Assembly: GCA_031276105.1 (NCBI GenBank)
Contig: JAISNS010000245.1
Location: 1 to 8,644 of the forward strand
Direction: 5' to 3'
Length of the DNA stretch: 8,644 nucleotides
Origin: Dysgonamonadaceae bacterium
GTDB taxonomy: Bacteria > Bacteroidota > Bacteroidia > Bacteroidales > Azobacteroidaceae
The notes beneath the pieces were generated by a model that was not told the origin of the DNA, did not search any database, and was given only the letters and a program-made list of their open reading frames with translations. Positions 1-6,429 of this stretch are shown piece after piece (within the stretch, counting starts at the first letter, position 1; every line of letters begins with the position of its first letter). The translations under genes and the position numbers were made by a program.

Positions 1-129
1 TCGACCACCGAAGCCAATATTTCGGAAGTGACTTATGATGTTGGATTTACGTCTCCATCCTATTTCGCAAAATGTTTCAAGGATTATTACAACGAAAGCC
101 CGACGGATTTTGTGAAACGAGTACGATGA
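1..129 (+). CDS. AraC-family transcriptional regulator, C-terminal end (partial)
   Basis: Frame 1 is open from the first base to TGA at 127-129 and gives 42 residues, with the gene's 5' part lying before the window. The peptide contains ISEVTYDVGFTSPSYFAKCF followed by KDYYNESPTDFVKR, the second helix-turn-helix of the AraC/XylS family with its usual G-F-x-S-x-S-Y-F and P-x-x-F/Y signatures. In Bacteroidales this end belongs either to a stand-alone AraC regulator or to a hybrid two-component sensor carrying a C-terminal AraC domain. The visible part cannot separate these, and the regulated genes are unknown. The family call is firm; the architecture is not visible. Confidence 0.85.
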   Translation, partial: STTEANISEVTYDVGFTSPSYFAKCFKDYYNESPTDFVKRVR

Positions 130-201
130 AGTAAATATTCCCTTGCAGTTTTGTACGTAGCACTTCGTAACTTCCGCCCGCCAAAATTATTCCGCTAAAA
201 A

Positions 202-234
202 TTTGCATACGTTAGACTAAACGTATTACATTTG
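202..234 (+). promoter_or_regulatory. Bacteroidetes-type promoter (-33 TTTG / -7 TACATTTG)
   Basis: TTTG at 202-205 is followed after 21 bp by TACATTTG at 227-234. This fits the Bacteroidetes housekeeping sigma consensus TTTG-N19-21-TAnnTTTG. Transcription would start near 240-242. The nearest downstream signals are a palindrome (302-326) and a terminator (393-431), so the promoter may drive a short RNA or a leader rather than directly serving the gene at 579. Confidence 0.6.
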
Positions 235-301
235 CACCGGTTTTTGTAAAATATCAATAAAAATATGGCAGTTCCGGTAAATAACAATTCATTATATATT
301 T

Positions 302-326
302 TTAACTTCCAAAGTTTGGAAGTTAA
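302..326. repeat. Perfect palindrome, 12-bp arms
   Basis: TTAACTTCCAAA (302-313), a single G, then its exact reverse complement TTTGGAAGTTAA (315-326). A one-base spacer is too short for a good RNA hairpin loop, although a shorter stem with an opened centre could form. The symmetry suits a dimeric protein-binding site or a dispersed palindromic repeat. It lies about 60 bp downstream of the predicted start of transcription. Confidence 0.6.
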
Positions 327-392
327 CGGAATTATACACACACAGTTTTAAACGCGCGCGCGAAATATAACTCTGTTTCAGGAAGAAACAAT

Positions 393-431
393 ACCTGTCT
401 TATCTCCAAAAGGGATTTGGCAGGTTTTTTT
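393..431 (+). terminator. Rho-independent terminator-like hairpin
   Basis: ACCTGTC (393-399) pairs with GGCAGGT (419-425), with one T-G wobble. A short TCC/GGA pairing is possible inside the loop, and a run of seven T residues (425-431) follows directly. The U tract gives it plus-strand polarity. It sits too far from the AraC stop at 129 to be its obvious terminator, and it lies upstream of the gene at 579. Confidence 0.5.
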
Positions 432-449
432 GTATTTGCTGCACAAGTG

Positions 450-531
450 TGTCATCCCGCGCTTGACGCGGGATCCTCTGAACAACGAGCTGCGGGTCAT
501 CAGGGGATTGCGAGTCAAGCCCGCAATGACA
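450..531. repeat. Intergenic repeat with 32-bp imperfect inverted ends
   Basis: The first 32 bases (450-481, beginning TGTCATCCCGCGCTTGAC) match the reverse complement of the last 32 bases (500-531, which on the minus strand begin TGTCATTGCGGGCTTGAC) at 25 of 32 positions. Eighteen bases separate the arms. Each arm also has internal dyad symmetry, for example CCCGCGCTTGACGCGGG. Such TGTCAT-xxGCGGGCTTGAC elements resemble REP-like dispersed repeats known from many bacterial genomes. The copy number here cannot be seen from one window. It is GC-rich relative to the flanking AT-rich DNA. Confidence 0.6.
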
Positions 532-578
532 GGGACAGAATTAGGAATTATCAATTATATTTTATAAAAACAACTACA

Positions 579-1135
579 ATGAAAACAAAAACTTTCAGAT
601 TATTATTTGCGCTTCTTTTAAGCGCTAACCTGTGCGCTCAGGTAACAATCGGCGGGTTGACTACGCCCAGAGCCGGCGCACTCCTGGATTTGAACAGTAC
701 AACCCAGGGCGGTCTGCTACTCTCCAATGTAGAACTTAGAAATTTACATTCTATCCCTGCCAGCGGCTTTGCAGGTATTACTGCCGTACAGGAAAGCAAT
801 CCCGATCTTGCGGGAATGTCGGTTTACCATACCGGGGTGAATGATATTCCAGCCGGTATTTATGTTTGGAACGGCGATAACTGGACGCCGATTGGACAAG
901 ATTTGCCGGGAACTTGGCGCCATAACGATAGAAGCGCCGGAACGGGTTATATTGCAAAATAAAAATATCACCCTTTCTGCAACGACAGCAAGTTCTCATT
1001 GCCTTGCTGAAGAGTACAAATGGTACAGAACCGACGGCACGAGTGAAAATTACGAAGCAGCCCTTTTTGCAACGACCGGGCCGAACCTCACATTAGCCCT
1101 GTCGGACTTTCGGGTTGCGGCAGCGGGTCAGGGTT
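579..1135 (+). pseudogene. Broken secreted surface protein with Ig-like region
   Basis: The start at 579 gives a clear signal peptide (MKTKTFRLLFALLLSANLCA), then QVTIGGLTTPRAGALLDLNS and GGLLLSNVEL, a mature N-terminus common in exported Bacteroidales proteins of unknown function. The frame closes at 960-962. From about 915 the next frame continues sensibly (GAITIEAPERVIL, NKNITLSATTASS, EEYKWYRTDG, GPNLTLALSDFRVAAAGQ), which looks like an Ig-like beta-sandwich domain. Deleting one T of the TT at 914-915 (GGAACTTGGCGCC to GGAACTGGCGCC) joins the two as PGTGAITIEAP. The protein-like sequence stops near 1130, where a transposase remnant begins, so the 3' part is gone. A longer frame opening at 417 runs through the repeat and is not a better start. 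Function unknown; probably once cell-surface or secreted. Confidence 0.65.
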
Positions 1136-1137
1136 AA

Positions 1138-1431
1138 TTCTTCCTGCACCGATTTCAACGAATTTTCCTGTAAGACAAAGATATACTTCCATCCGTTTTG
1201 CTCGCAGCACTGAAAGGCGTTTTCGTAGGGATACAAGCCGTCGGCCAGGATGCAAATGGGCAAACGGGGATATTGCTTCTTCAGTTTTTCGGCCAGACGA
1301 AGGAAGGCTTTTCGTTCACAATCCTGTTTATCAAATATGCCTTCCGGATTTTCTATCCATTCGGTGGCTAAGGAGAGCGCATGACCGTCGGCGGTGACTA
1401 ATTTGGCCTCCTTCAATATGACTACCTTTAC
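1138..1431 (-). pseudogene. DDE transposase remnant (internal fragment)
   Basis: The minus-strand frame encodes VILKEAKLVTADGHALSLAT, EWIENPEG, DKQDCERKAFLRLAEKLKK, YPRLPICILADGLYPYENAF and GWKYIFVLQENSLKSV. This is the central catalytic part of an IS4-superfamily-like DDE transposase: an EAKLV strand, the DKQDCE-K-AF-RLA helix, and the second catalytic Asp in LADGLY. The N-terminal DNA-binding part with the first Asp and the C-terminal part with the Glu are both absent. The open frame runs on from an ATG at 1452 to a stop at 1093-1095, but the ends beyond about 1431 and 1138 belong to the terminator and the neighbouring pseudogene. It is a dead fragment. The exact IS family is not certain. 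Confidence 0.75.
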
Positions 1432-1436
1432 AGCAT

Positions 1437-1490
1437 AAAAAAACAGCCGCAAGGCTTAGTTTCACAACTTCCTTGCGGCTTTAATTTTTT
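1437..1490. terminator. Bidirectional rho-independent terminator
   Basis: AGCCGCAAGG (1445-1454) and CCTTGCGGCT (1471-1480) form a perfect 10-bp stem. The 16-nt loop can form a further AGTT/AACT pairing (1458-1461 with 1466-1469). On the plus strand a T-rich tract follows (1480-1490); on the minus strand the A7 run at 1437-1443 reads as T7 after the stem. It can therefore stop transcription both ways and insulates the operon starting at 1838 from the decayed region on its left. Confidence 0.75.
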
Positions 1491-1502
1491 ATAAAATGAA
1501 AG

Positions 1503-1561
1503 AATACTGTGGCAAAACGCTCAGTCACAATAATTTGGAGCTGAGACCCCTCTTCAGTATT
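1503..1561. repeat. Nested inverted repeats upstream of operon
   Basis: AATACTG (1503-1509) is the reverse complement of CAGTATT (1555-1561). Inside this pair, CTCAG (1520-1524) is the reverse complement of CTGAG (1541-1545). The outer right arm ends where a promoter-like TACTTTTG (1561-1568) begins. It could be an operator, an insertion-sequence end or chance; arms of 7 and 5 bp are short. Confidence 0.3.
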
Positions 1562-1568
1562 ACTTTTG
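1534..1568 (+). promoter_or_regulatory. Possible distal promoter (TTTG / TACTTTTG)
   Basis: TACTTTTG (1561-1568) fits the Bacteroidetes -7 box TAnnTTTG. The nearest TTTG (1534-1537) lies 23 bp upstream, slightly more than the usual 19-21. Transcription would begin near 1575 and cross a leader of about 260 nt before the epimerase gene. That leader contains a possible long-range pairing, AGCCGGA (1576-1582) with TCCGGCT (1669-1675). Weaker than the proximal promoter at 1761-1791. Confidence 0.3.
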
Positions 1569-1760
1569 CAAAATTAGCCGGAATTTTTTATTTTTCCTAA
1601 CTTTATAGCTGATTTATTTTCAAGTATTTATTTTTTAACCTTGTTTCTCCCGGAATCGCTGGCAAATATCCGGCTGAAAATTTTAGTTCCTTCCACACGA
1701 TCATGGCGAGGGCAGTGTCGCACGGAAAAATGCAGCTCTTAAAAAAAGTAGCGACAAAAC

Positions 1761-1791
1761 TTTTTTAATTAAGCATAAGATACTACCTTTG
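1761..1791 (+). promoter_or_regulatory. Operon promoter (-33 TTTT / -7 TACCTTTG)
   Basis: TACCTTTG at 1784-1791 is an exact TAnnTTTG match. TTTT at 1761-1764, 19 bp upstream, is a one-mismatch -33 box. The start of transcription would be near 1798, leaving an AT-rich leader of about 40 nt before the epimerase ATG at 1838. This is the best candidate for the promoter of the whole 1838-6377 operon. Confidence 0.6.
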
Positions 1792-1837
1792 TACCCTTAT
1801 TTGACAATCAATAATAATTAATTAAACTTTTCAAGAC

Positions 1838-2239
1838 ATGGATATTTCTCATATCGAGCACTTGGGGATCGCTGTTAAAAGTATCGAAAACAGCCTTCCC
1901 TATTACGAAAATGTATTGGGTCTGAAGTGCTACAACATCGAAGAGGTAGCCGACCAAAAAGTAAAAACAGCATTCTTTCAAGTGGGACAAACCAAGATCG
2001 AATTGCTTGAACCAACTTCGGAAGAATCGACCATTGCCAAATTTATTGAAAAAAGAGGCGAAGGCATCCACCACATCGCTTTTGCCGTACCGAATGTTGC
2101 CGCCGCTTTAGCCGAAGTCGAAGCTAAAGGCGTTCAACTGATCGACAAACAACCCCGCAAAGGCGCAGAAAACTTGAATATCGCTTTTTTGCATCCGAAA
2201 TCAACGGCAAGTGTATTAACAGAATTATGTCAACAATAG
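1838..2239 (+). CDS. mce: Methylmalonyl-CoA epimerase
   Basis: A 133-residue VOC/glyoxalase-fold enzyme that interconverts (R)- and (S)-methylmalonyl-CoA in the cytoplasm. Here it would link the mutase product to the decarboxylase encoded just downstream. The two VOC modules start at HIEHLGIAV (5-13) and GIHHIAFAV (76-84). Metal ligands expected from the Propionibacterium enzyme map to His8, Glu55 in KIELLEP (Gln in that enzyme), His79 and Glu129 in VLTEL. ESTIAKFIEKRGEGIHH and FLHPKS are typical of this family rather than of glyoxalase I. The length is normal. The ATG is preceded by an AT-rich leader with no strong Shine-Dalgarno, usual for this phylum. It is the first gene of a five-gene operon; the next starts 45 bp on. 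Assignment is firm from motifs and context. Confidence 0.95.
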   Translation: MDISHIEHLGIAVKSIENSLPYYENVLGLKCYNIEEVADQKVKTAFFQVGQTKIELLEPTSEESTIAKFIEKRGEGIHHIAFAVPNVAAALAEVEAKGVQLIDKQPRKGAENLNIAFLHPKSTASVLTELCQQ

Positions 2240-2284
2240 AGTGATAAGGAAATAAAAACGTATCATTCACAATCTAAAAAAATT

Positions 2285-3838
2285 ATGAGTAATCAATTGG
2301 ATAAGGTAAGAGAACTTATCGAGTTGCGGGCGCAGGCCCGTTTAGGTGGCGGAGAAAAAGCCATCGAAAAACAACATGCACAAGGCAAATATACCGCCCG
2401 CGAACGCATCACGATGCTGGTCGACGAAGGCAGTTTTGAAGAATTGGACATGTTTGTGGAACATCGTTGCACCAATTTCGGAATGGAAAAGAAGAAATTC
2501 CTGGGCGACGGCGTAGTTACCGGTTACGGCACGATTGATGGCCGGCTGGTATATCTTTTCGCACAGGATTTTACGGTTATCGGCGGGTCTTTATCCGAAA
2601 CAATGGCCAAAAAAATCTGCAAAGTCATGGATTTAGCCATGATGATGGGTGCGCCAATCATCGGGTTGAACGATTCGGGAGGCGCCCGTATTCAGGAAGG
2701 CATCAATGCGCTGGCCGGTTATGCCGAGATTTTCCAACGCAACATTCTGGCTTCCGGAGTGATTCCGCAAATTTCGGGAATTTTCGGCCCCTGTGCCGGA
2801 GGCGCAGTCTATTCGCCGGCATTAACCGACTTTACCGTCATGGCGCGGGGCATGAGCTACATGTTCCTCACCGGCCCGAAAGTAGTAAAAACCGTAACAG
2901 GCGAAGACGTTACCCAAGAACAGTTGGGCGGCGCCGATGTACACGCCGGCCGGTCGGGTGTAACCCATTTTGCCGTAGATTCCGGCGACGAAGGGATTGC
3001 CCTTATCCGCCGCCTGCTGGGTTATCTTCCTCAAAACAATCTGGAAGAACCGCCCTTGAAAAATACCAACGATCCGGTCGACCGTCTGGAAGATTCGCTG
3101 AACGAAATCATTCCCGACAGCCCGAACCGTCCCTACGATATGTACGAAGTCATCGGCGCAATTATCGACGACGGCGAATTTCTGGAAGTACACGCTGCTT
3201 ATGCCAAGAACATCATTGTCGGCTTTGCCCGTTTCAATGGCCGTCCGGTCGGCATTGTGGCCAATCAGCCGAAAACACTGGCCGGCGTGCTCGACATCAA
3301 TGCTTCCCGCAAAGCCGCGCGTTTCGTCCGCTTTTGCGACGCATTCAATATTCCGCTGGTTACTCTGGTCGATGTACCGGGATTCCTTCCGGGAACGGGA
3401 CAGGAATACGGCGGCGTAATCGTTCACGGAGCCAAACTGCTCTACGCTTACGGCGAAGCGACGGTGCCTAAAGTAACCGTTACTTTGCGCAAATCGTACG
3501 GAGGCGCTCACATCGTGATGAGTTGTAAACAATTGCGCGGCGACATGAACTACGCCTGGCCAACGGCCGAAATCGCAGTCATGGGCGGCGCCGGCGCCGT
3601 AGAAGTCCTCTATGCCAAAGAAGCCAAAGAGTCGGACGATCCGGCCAAAGTGCTTGCCGAAAAAGAAGCGGAATATACGAAAACGTTCGCCAATCCTTAT
3701 AATGCAGCTAAATACGGTTATATCGACGACGTTATCGAACCCCGGAACACCCGCTTCCGAATCATTCGCGCTTTACAGCAATTATCGACGAAAAAGCAAA
3801 CGAATCCACCGAAAAAACATGATAATTTACCATTATAA
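2285..3838 (+). CDS. mmdA: Methylmalonyl-CoA decarboxylase alpha (carboxyltransferase) subunit
   Basis: A 517-residue acyl-CoA carboxyltransferase, the subunit that moves the carboxyl group of (S)-methylmalonyl-CoA onto carrier-bound biotin and releases propionyl-CoA. It has two crotonase-like halves. The N half carries GGARIQEG (132-139) and [16 protein letters not shown] (168-183); the C half carries [15 protein letters not shown] (363-377) and RKSYGGAH (402-409), the oxyanion-hole and biotin/CoA-site motifs. The length matches PccB/MmdA proteins. The same family includes propionyl-CoA carboxylase beta, but no biotin carboxylase gene is present and the biotin carrier and Na+ pump subunits follow, which favours the decarboxylase. 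The C-terminal tail ([14 protein letters not shown]) resembles Bacteroidales homologues as I remember them. The next gene starts 3 bp after the stop, so they are probably translationally coupled. Confidence 0.93.
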   Translation: MSNQLDKVRELIELRAQARLGGGEKAIEKQHAQGKYTARERITMLVDEGSFEELDMFVEHRCTNFGMEKKKFLGDGVVTGYGTIDGRLVYLFAQDFTVIGGSLSETMAKKICKVMDLAMMMGAPIIGLNDSGGARIQEGINALAGYAEIFQRNILASGVIPQISGIFGPCAGGAVYSPALTDFTVMARGMSYMFLTGPKVVKTVTGEDVTQEQLGGADVHAGRSGVTHFAVDSGDEGIALIRRLLGYLPQNNLEEPPLKNTNDPVDRLEDSLNEIIPDSPNRPYDMYEVIGAIIDDGEFLEVHAAYAKNIIVGFARFNGRPVGIVANQPKTLAGVLDINASRKAARFVRFCDAFNIPLVTLVDVPGFLPGTGQEYGGVIVHGAKLLYAYGEATVPKVTVTLRKSYGGAHIVMSCKQLRGDMNYAWPTAEIAVMGGAGAVEVLYAKEAKESDDPAKVLAEKEAEYTKTFANPYNAAKYGYIDDVIEPRNTRFRIIRALQQLSTKKQTNPPKKHDNLPL

Positions 3839-3841
3839 AGC

Positions 3842-4792
3842 ATGAAACAGAAAATAATAGGAGGGCTACTCTTGCTCGCTTGCACCTTTACCGCTGTGCA
3901 GGCGCAACGGACAACCTTTCTCAAAATCAACGAAATATTGGTAATCAACGAAGACAACTTCGAAGATGATTACGGGAATAAATTCCCCTGGATCGAAATC
4001 TACAACGCCTCTCCGGGTACGGTCGATATCGCCGGCTGTTTCCTGACCAACGACATGAATGATCCGCGCAAGTACCCGATCCCCAAAGGAGATGTGCTGA
4101 CGAAGATTAAACCGCGCCAACATGTTCTTTTTTGGGCGGACAACATGCCGACGCGCGGAACGTTTCACGTGAATTTTATGCTGGATCCCGAACAGCCGAA
4201 CTTCATCGCCCTGTTCGATTCGGACGGACATACGCTGATCGATTCCATCACGGTTCCTGCCGGACAACAACCCGACATCAGTTACGGATTGATTGAAGAC
4301 GGTTGGTCAACCGCCCGCCTGGCCGAAGAACTCCATCTAAATTCAACCTATAAGGAAAAAAACGGAAGCGAACTGTGGATCTATTTCAAAAAAGTAACGC
4401 CAAGCTCCAATAATAAAATATTGGATACGAACGAGAAAATAGAAAAGTTCAAAAAGAACGACCAGGCAGGCGTCGGTATGACGCTTACCGCGATGGCCGT
4501 AGTGTTTATCGGTTTACTTCTCCTGTTCCTGTTTTTCAAATTAATCGGGAATATCGCCGTCGCCCTGAGTCATAAACGCGCCATGAAAGCATCCGGCGTA
4601 AGCAGGGAAGAAGCGAAAGACATAATACAAACATCGGGAGATATTTATGCCGCTATTGCAATGGCAATTTATGAAGCCACGGAATTGCATGATGAAGAAA
4701 ATACCATTCTTACCATCAAGAATACCGCGCGTATCTATTCCCCATGGAATTCTAAAATTTATACATTGAGAGAAACACCTGTAAAAAAATAG
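3842..4792 (+). CDS. OadG-like gamma subunit fused to an N-terminal lamin-tail domain
   Basis: A 316-residue membrane protein. Residues 1-22 form a signal peptide (MKQKIIGGLLLLACTFTAVQ then AQ). Residues about 26-155 look like a lamin-tail domain (KINEILVINEDN, FPWIEIYNASPGTVDIAGCFLTND, HVLFWADN, NFIALFDSDG), an Ig-like beta fold that would lie in the periplasm. A single membrane helix at about 213-237 (MTLTAMAVVFIGLLLLFLFF) and a cytoplasmic tail of about 80 residues follow. Helix and tail fit the OadG gamma subunit of Na+-pumping decarboxylases, including the C-terminal YSPWNSKIYTLRETP. OadG alone is usually about 80-90 residues and anchors the carboxyltransferase to the membrane beta subunit, so the periplasmic half is an addition. 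From memory, similar fusions occur in other Bacteroidales operons. The lamin-tail domain's job is unknown; contact with the envelope or beta subunit is a guess. Confidence 0.8.
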   Translation: MKQKIIGGLLLLACTFTAVQAQRTTFLKINEILVINEDNFEDDYGNKFPWIEIYNASPGTVDIAGCFLTNDMNDPRKYPIPKGDVLTKIKPRQHVLFWADNMPTRGTFHVNFMLDPEQPNFIALFDSDGHTLIDSITVPAGQQPDISYGLIEDGWSTARLAEELHLNSTYKEKNGSELWIYFKKVTPSSNNKILDTNEKIEKFKKNDQAGVGMTLTAMAVVFIGLLLLFLFFKLIGNIAVALSHKRAMKASGVSREEAKDIIQTSGDIYAAIAMAIYEATELHDEENTILTIKNTARIYSPWNSKIYTLRETPVKK

Positions 4793-4798
4793 TAACGT

Positions 4799-5218
4799 AT
4801 GAAAAGTTTCAAATATACAATTAACGGAAATGTTTATAAAGTAGTTATAAACAGAATTGAGGATACCATCGCCGACGTGGAAGTGAATGGCACGCCTTAC
4901 AAGGTAGAAATGAACAAACCTACCAAAAAACAAGTGATCACCATCAATCGTCCGGTTCAGACGACGGTTCCCCCCGTAGTCCGGCCTCAACAGTCCTCGT
5001 CCGGTTCGAGCGCGTTACATTCGCCGCTGCCGGGCGTTATCATCGAAGTGCTTTGCAAAGCCGGCGATACCGTCAAAAAAGGACAGAAACTGTTGGTGCT
5101 GGAAGCCATGAAAATGGAAAACGGAATCAATGCCGAAAAAGACGGAGTAATCAAAGAACTGAAAGTTAACAAAGGCGATTCCGTGTTGGAAGGGGCGGAT
5201 CTCCTTATAATCGAATAA
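4799..5218 (+). CDS. mmdC: Biotin carboxyl carrier subunit of the decarboxylase
   Basis: A 139-residue biotinyl protein. Residues 1-50 form a small N-terminal beta-rich domain. A flexible linker rich in Pro, Gln and Ser follows (about 52-73), then a C-terminal biotinyl/lipoyl domain (74-139). The biotinylation motif EAMKMEN places the acceptor at Lys105, flanked by SPLPGVIIEV and the closing GADLLIIE. The biotin arm carries CO2 from the alpha subunit to the membrane beta subunit, where decarboxylation drives Na+ export. It lies 6 bp after the gamma gene and 4 bp before the beta gene. The symbol follows the methylmalonyl-CoA decarboxylase naming; oxaloacetate or glutaconyl-CoA systems use closely similar carriers, so substrate is inferred from the epimerase and mmdA next door. 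Confidence 0.93.
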   Translation: MKSFKYTINGNVYKVVINRIEDTIADVEVNGTPYKVEMNKPTKKQVITINRPVQTTVPPVVRPQQSSSGSSALHSPLPGVIIEVLCKAGDTVKKGQKLLVLEAMKMENGINAEKDGVIKELKVNKGDSVLEGADLLIIE

Positions 5219-5222
5219 GCGT

Positions 5223-6377
5223 ATGAATTTTTTATCATTCTTAGGAGAAAACCTGGAGACTTTCCTCACCTACACCGGTTTTGACAACGTAACGCCGGGA
5301 CACATCGCGATGATTCTGGTCGGTCTCATTTTCATTTACTTGGCCATCGCCAAAGAATTTGAACCCATGCTGCTGATTCCCATCGGATTCGGTATCTTAA
5401 TCGGCAATATTCCTTTCAAAGACGCCGGTTTACAGTTGGGTATTTACGAAGAAGGTTCCGTATTGAATATCCTGTATCAAGGCGTCACGCAAGGCTGGTA
5501 TCCACCGCTGATATTTCTTGGTATCGGTGCGATGACCGACTTCTCGGCATTAATATCCAATCCGAAGTTGATGCTGATCGGCGCCGCGGCGCAATTCGGT
5601 ATTTTCGGCGCTTACATCCTTGCTTTATTCTCGGGATTTGAACCGAACCAAGCCGGCGCAATCGGTATTATCGGCGGCGCCGACGGGCCGACGGCGATTT
5701 TCCTGTCGTCCAAACTGGCGCCCAACCTGATGGGAGCCGTCGCCATTTCGGCCTATTCCTACATGGCGCTGGTGCCGGTGATACAGCCGCCTTTAATGCG
5801 CTGGCTGACGACGAAAAAGGAACGGGTGATTCGCATGAAAGCGCCCCGCGTAGTTTCGCATACGGAAAAAGTGATCTTCCCGATAGTCGGACTGCTGTTG
5901 ACCTGTTTTCTGGTACCTTCGGGGCTACCCCTGTTGGGCATGTTGTTTTTCGGTAACTTGTTGAAAGAATCGGGCGTTACCCGCCGCCTGGCCGAAACGG
6001 CGCGCGGCCCGCTGATCGATACCATCACGATATTGCTGGGCGTAACCGTAGGCGCATCCACGCAAGCTACGCAATTCCTTACCTGGAATTCGTTGAAGAT
6101 TTTCGGATTAGGCGCTCTTTCGTTTATTATCGCAACCACTGCAGGCATTTTGTTTGTTAAATTCTTCAATTTGTTCCTCAAAAAAGACAATAAAATCAAT
6201 CCGCTGATTGGTAACGCCGGCGTTTCGGCAGTTCCCGACTCGGCGCGGATTTCCCAAACCATCGGTTTGGAATACGATTCCACCAACTACCTGCTGATGC
6301 ACGCCATGGGGCCGAATGTAGCCGGTGTAATCGGATCGGCAGTGGCAGCCGGTATCCTGCTGGGATTCCTCGGATAA
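5223..6377 (+). CDS. mmdB: Na+-translocating decarboxylase beta subunit (OadB/MmdB)
   Basis: A 384-residue polytopic inner-membrane protein that decarboxylates carboxybiotin and exports Na+. Residues known to matter in Klebsiella OadB have counterparts with the same spacing: Asp154 in GGADGPT (D203), Tyr180 in YSYMALVPVIQPP (Y229, also 26 residues later), Asn326, Gly330, Ser335 and Arg342 in NPLIGNAGVSAVPDSAR (N373, G377, S382, R389), and Asn365 in HAMGPNVAG (N412). All putative ion-path positions are therefore intact and the pump should work. The length is at the short end of the family (about 370-430). It is the last gene of the operon, 4 bp after the biotin carrier, and a GC-rich hairpin follows the stop. 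Confidence 0.95.
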   Translation: MNFLSFLGENLETFLTYTGFDNVTPGHIAMILVGLIFIYLAIAKEFEPMLLIPIGFGILIGNIPFKDAGLQLGIYEEGSVLNILYQGVTQGWYPPLIFLGIGAMTDFSALISNPKLMLIGAAAQFGIFGAYILALFSGFEPNQAGAIGIIGGADGPTAIFLSSKLAPNLMGAVAISAYSYMALVPVIQPPLMRWLTTKKERVIRMKAPRVVSHTEKVIFPIVGLLLTCFLVPSGLPLLGMLFFGNLLKESGVTRRLAETARGPLIDTITILLGVTVGASTQATQFLTWNSLKIFGLGALSFIIATTAGILFVKFFNLFLKKDNKINPLIGNAGVSAVPDSARISQTIGLEYDSTNYLLMHAMGPNVAGVIGSAVAAGILLGFLG

Positions 6378-6407
6378 CGAACGTTTAGGGGCAACCCGTT
6401 TGCTTTG

Positions 6408-6429
6408 CCCTGCACCGCCCGGTGCAGGG
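6408..6429. terminator. GC-rich hairpin after the operon (possible terminator or 3' stabiliser)
   Basis: CCCTGCACC (6408-6416) and GGTGCAGGG (6421-6429) form a perfect 9-bp stem with loop GCCC. An alternative stem pairs GGGCAA (6388-6393) with TTGCCC (6405-6410). No U tract follows on either strand, so it is not a standard intrinsic terminator. It could protect the mRNA 3' end, act with Rho, or be a copy of a dispersed intergenic hairpin. It is the only strong structure between the operon and the regulator at 6461. Confidence 0.45.

Larger units (their letters stand above)
241..431 (+). ncRNA. Candidate small RNA or attenuated leader
   Basis: This is an inferred transcript running from just after the promoter at 202-234 to the terminator ending near 431, about 190 nt. 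It contains a perfect palindrome (302-326), a 6-bp hairpin TGTTTC/GAAACA (374-379 with 385-390, loop AGGAA) and the terminator stem. A 28-codon open frame (265-351, starting MAVPVNNNSL and ending GIIHTQF) also lies inside, with the palindrome within it, so a leader peptide is an alternative. I do not recognise an RNA family. A 5' leader of the broken gene at 579, ending in an attenuator, is equally possible. Confidence 0.3.

Noticed and set aside
353..362. Five CG dinucleotides in a row (possible Z-DNA-forming tract)
   Set aside because: Only 10 bp and not linked to any gene or break point; too short to argue for a function.
417..578. Upstream extension of the surface-protein frame from an ATG at 417
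   Set aside because: The extension runs through the terminator T tract and the inverted-repeat element, whereas the ATG at 579 opens directly into a good signal peptide.
541..578. Possible promoter TATATTTT directly before the surface-protein gene
   Set aside because: The last box base is T rather than G, there is no TTTG at the right distance, and the start codon would be only about 15 nt away.
2822..3532. Long antisense open frame (236 codons) opposite mmdA
   Set aside because: It lies wholly inside a highly conserved carboxyltransferase gene, its protein has no recognisable motif, and it reflects the codon usage of the sense strand.
5759..6286. Antisense open frame (175 codons) opposite the beta subunit gene
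   Set aside because: Shadow of the conserved membrane protein; no motif, no promoter, no independent start context.
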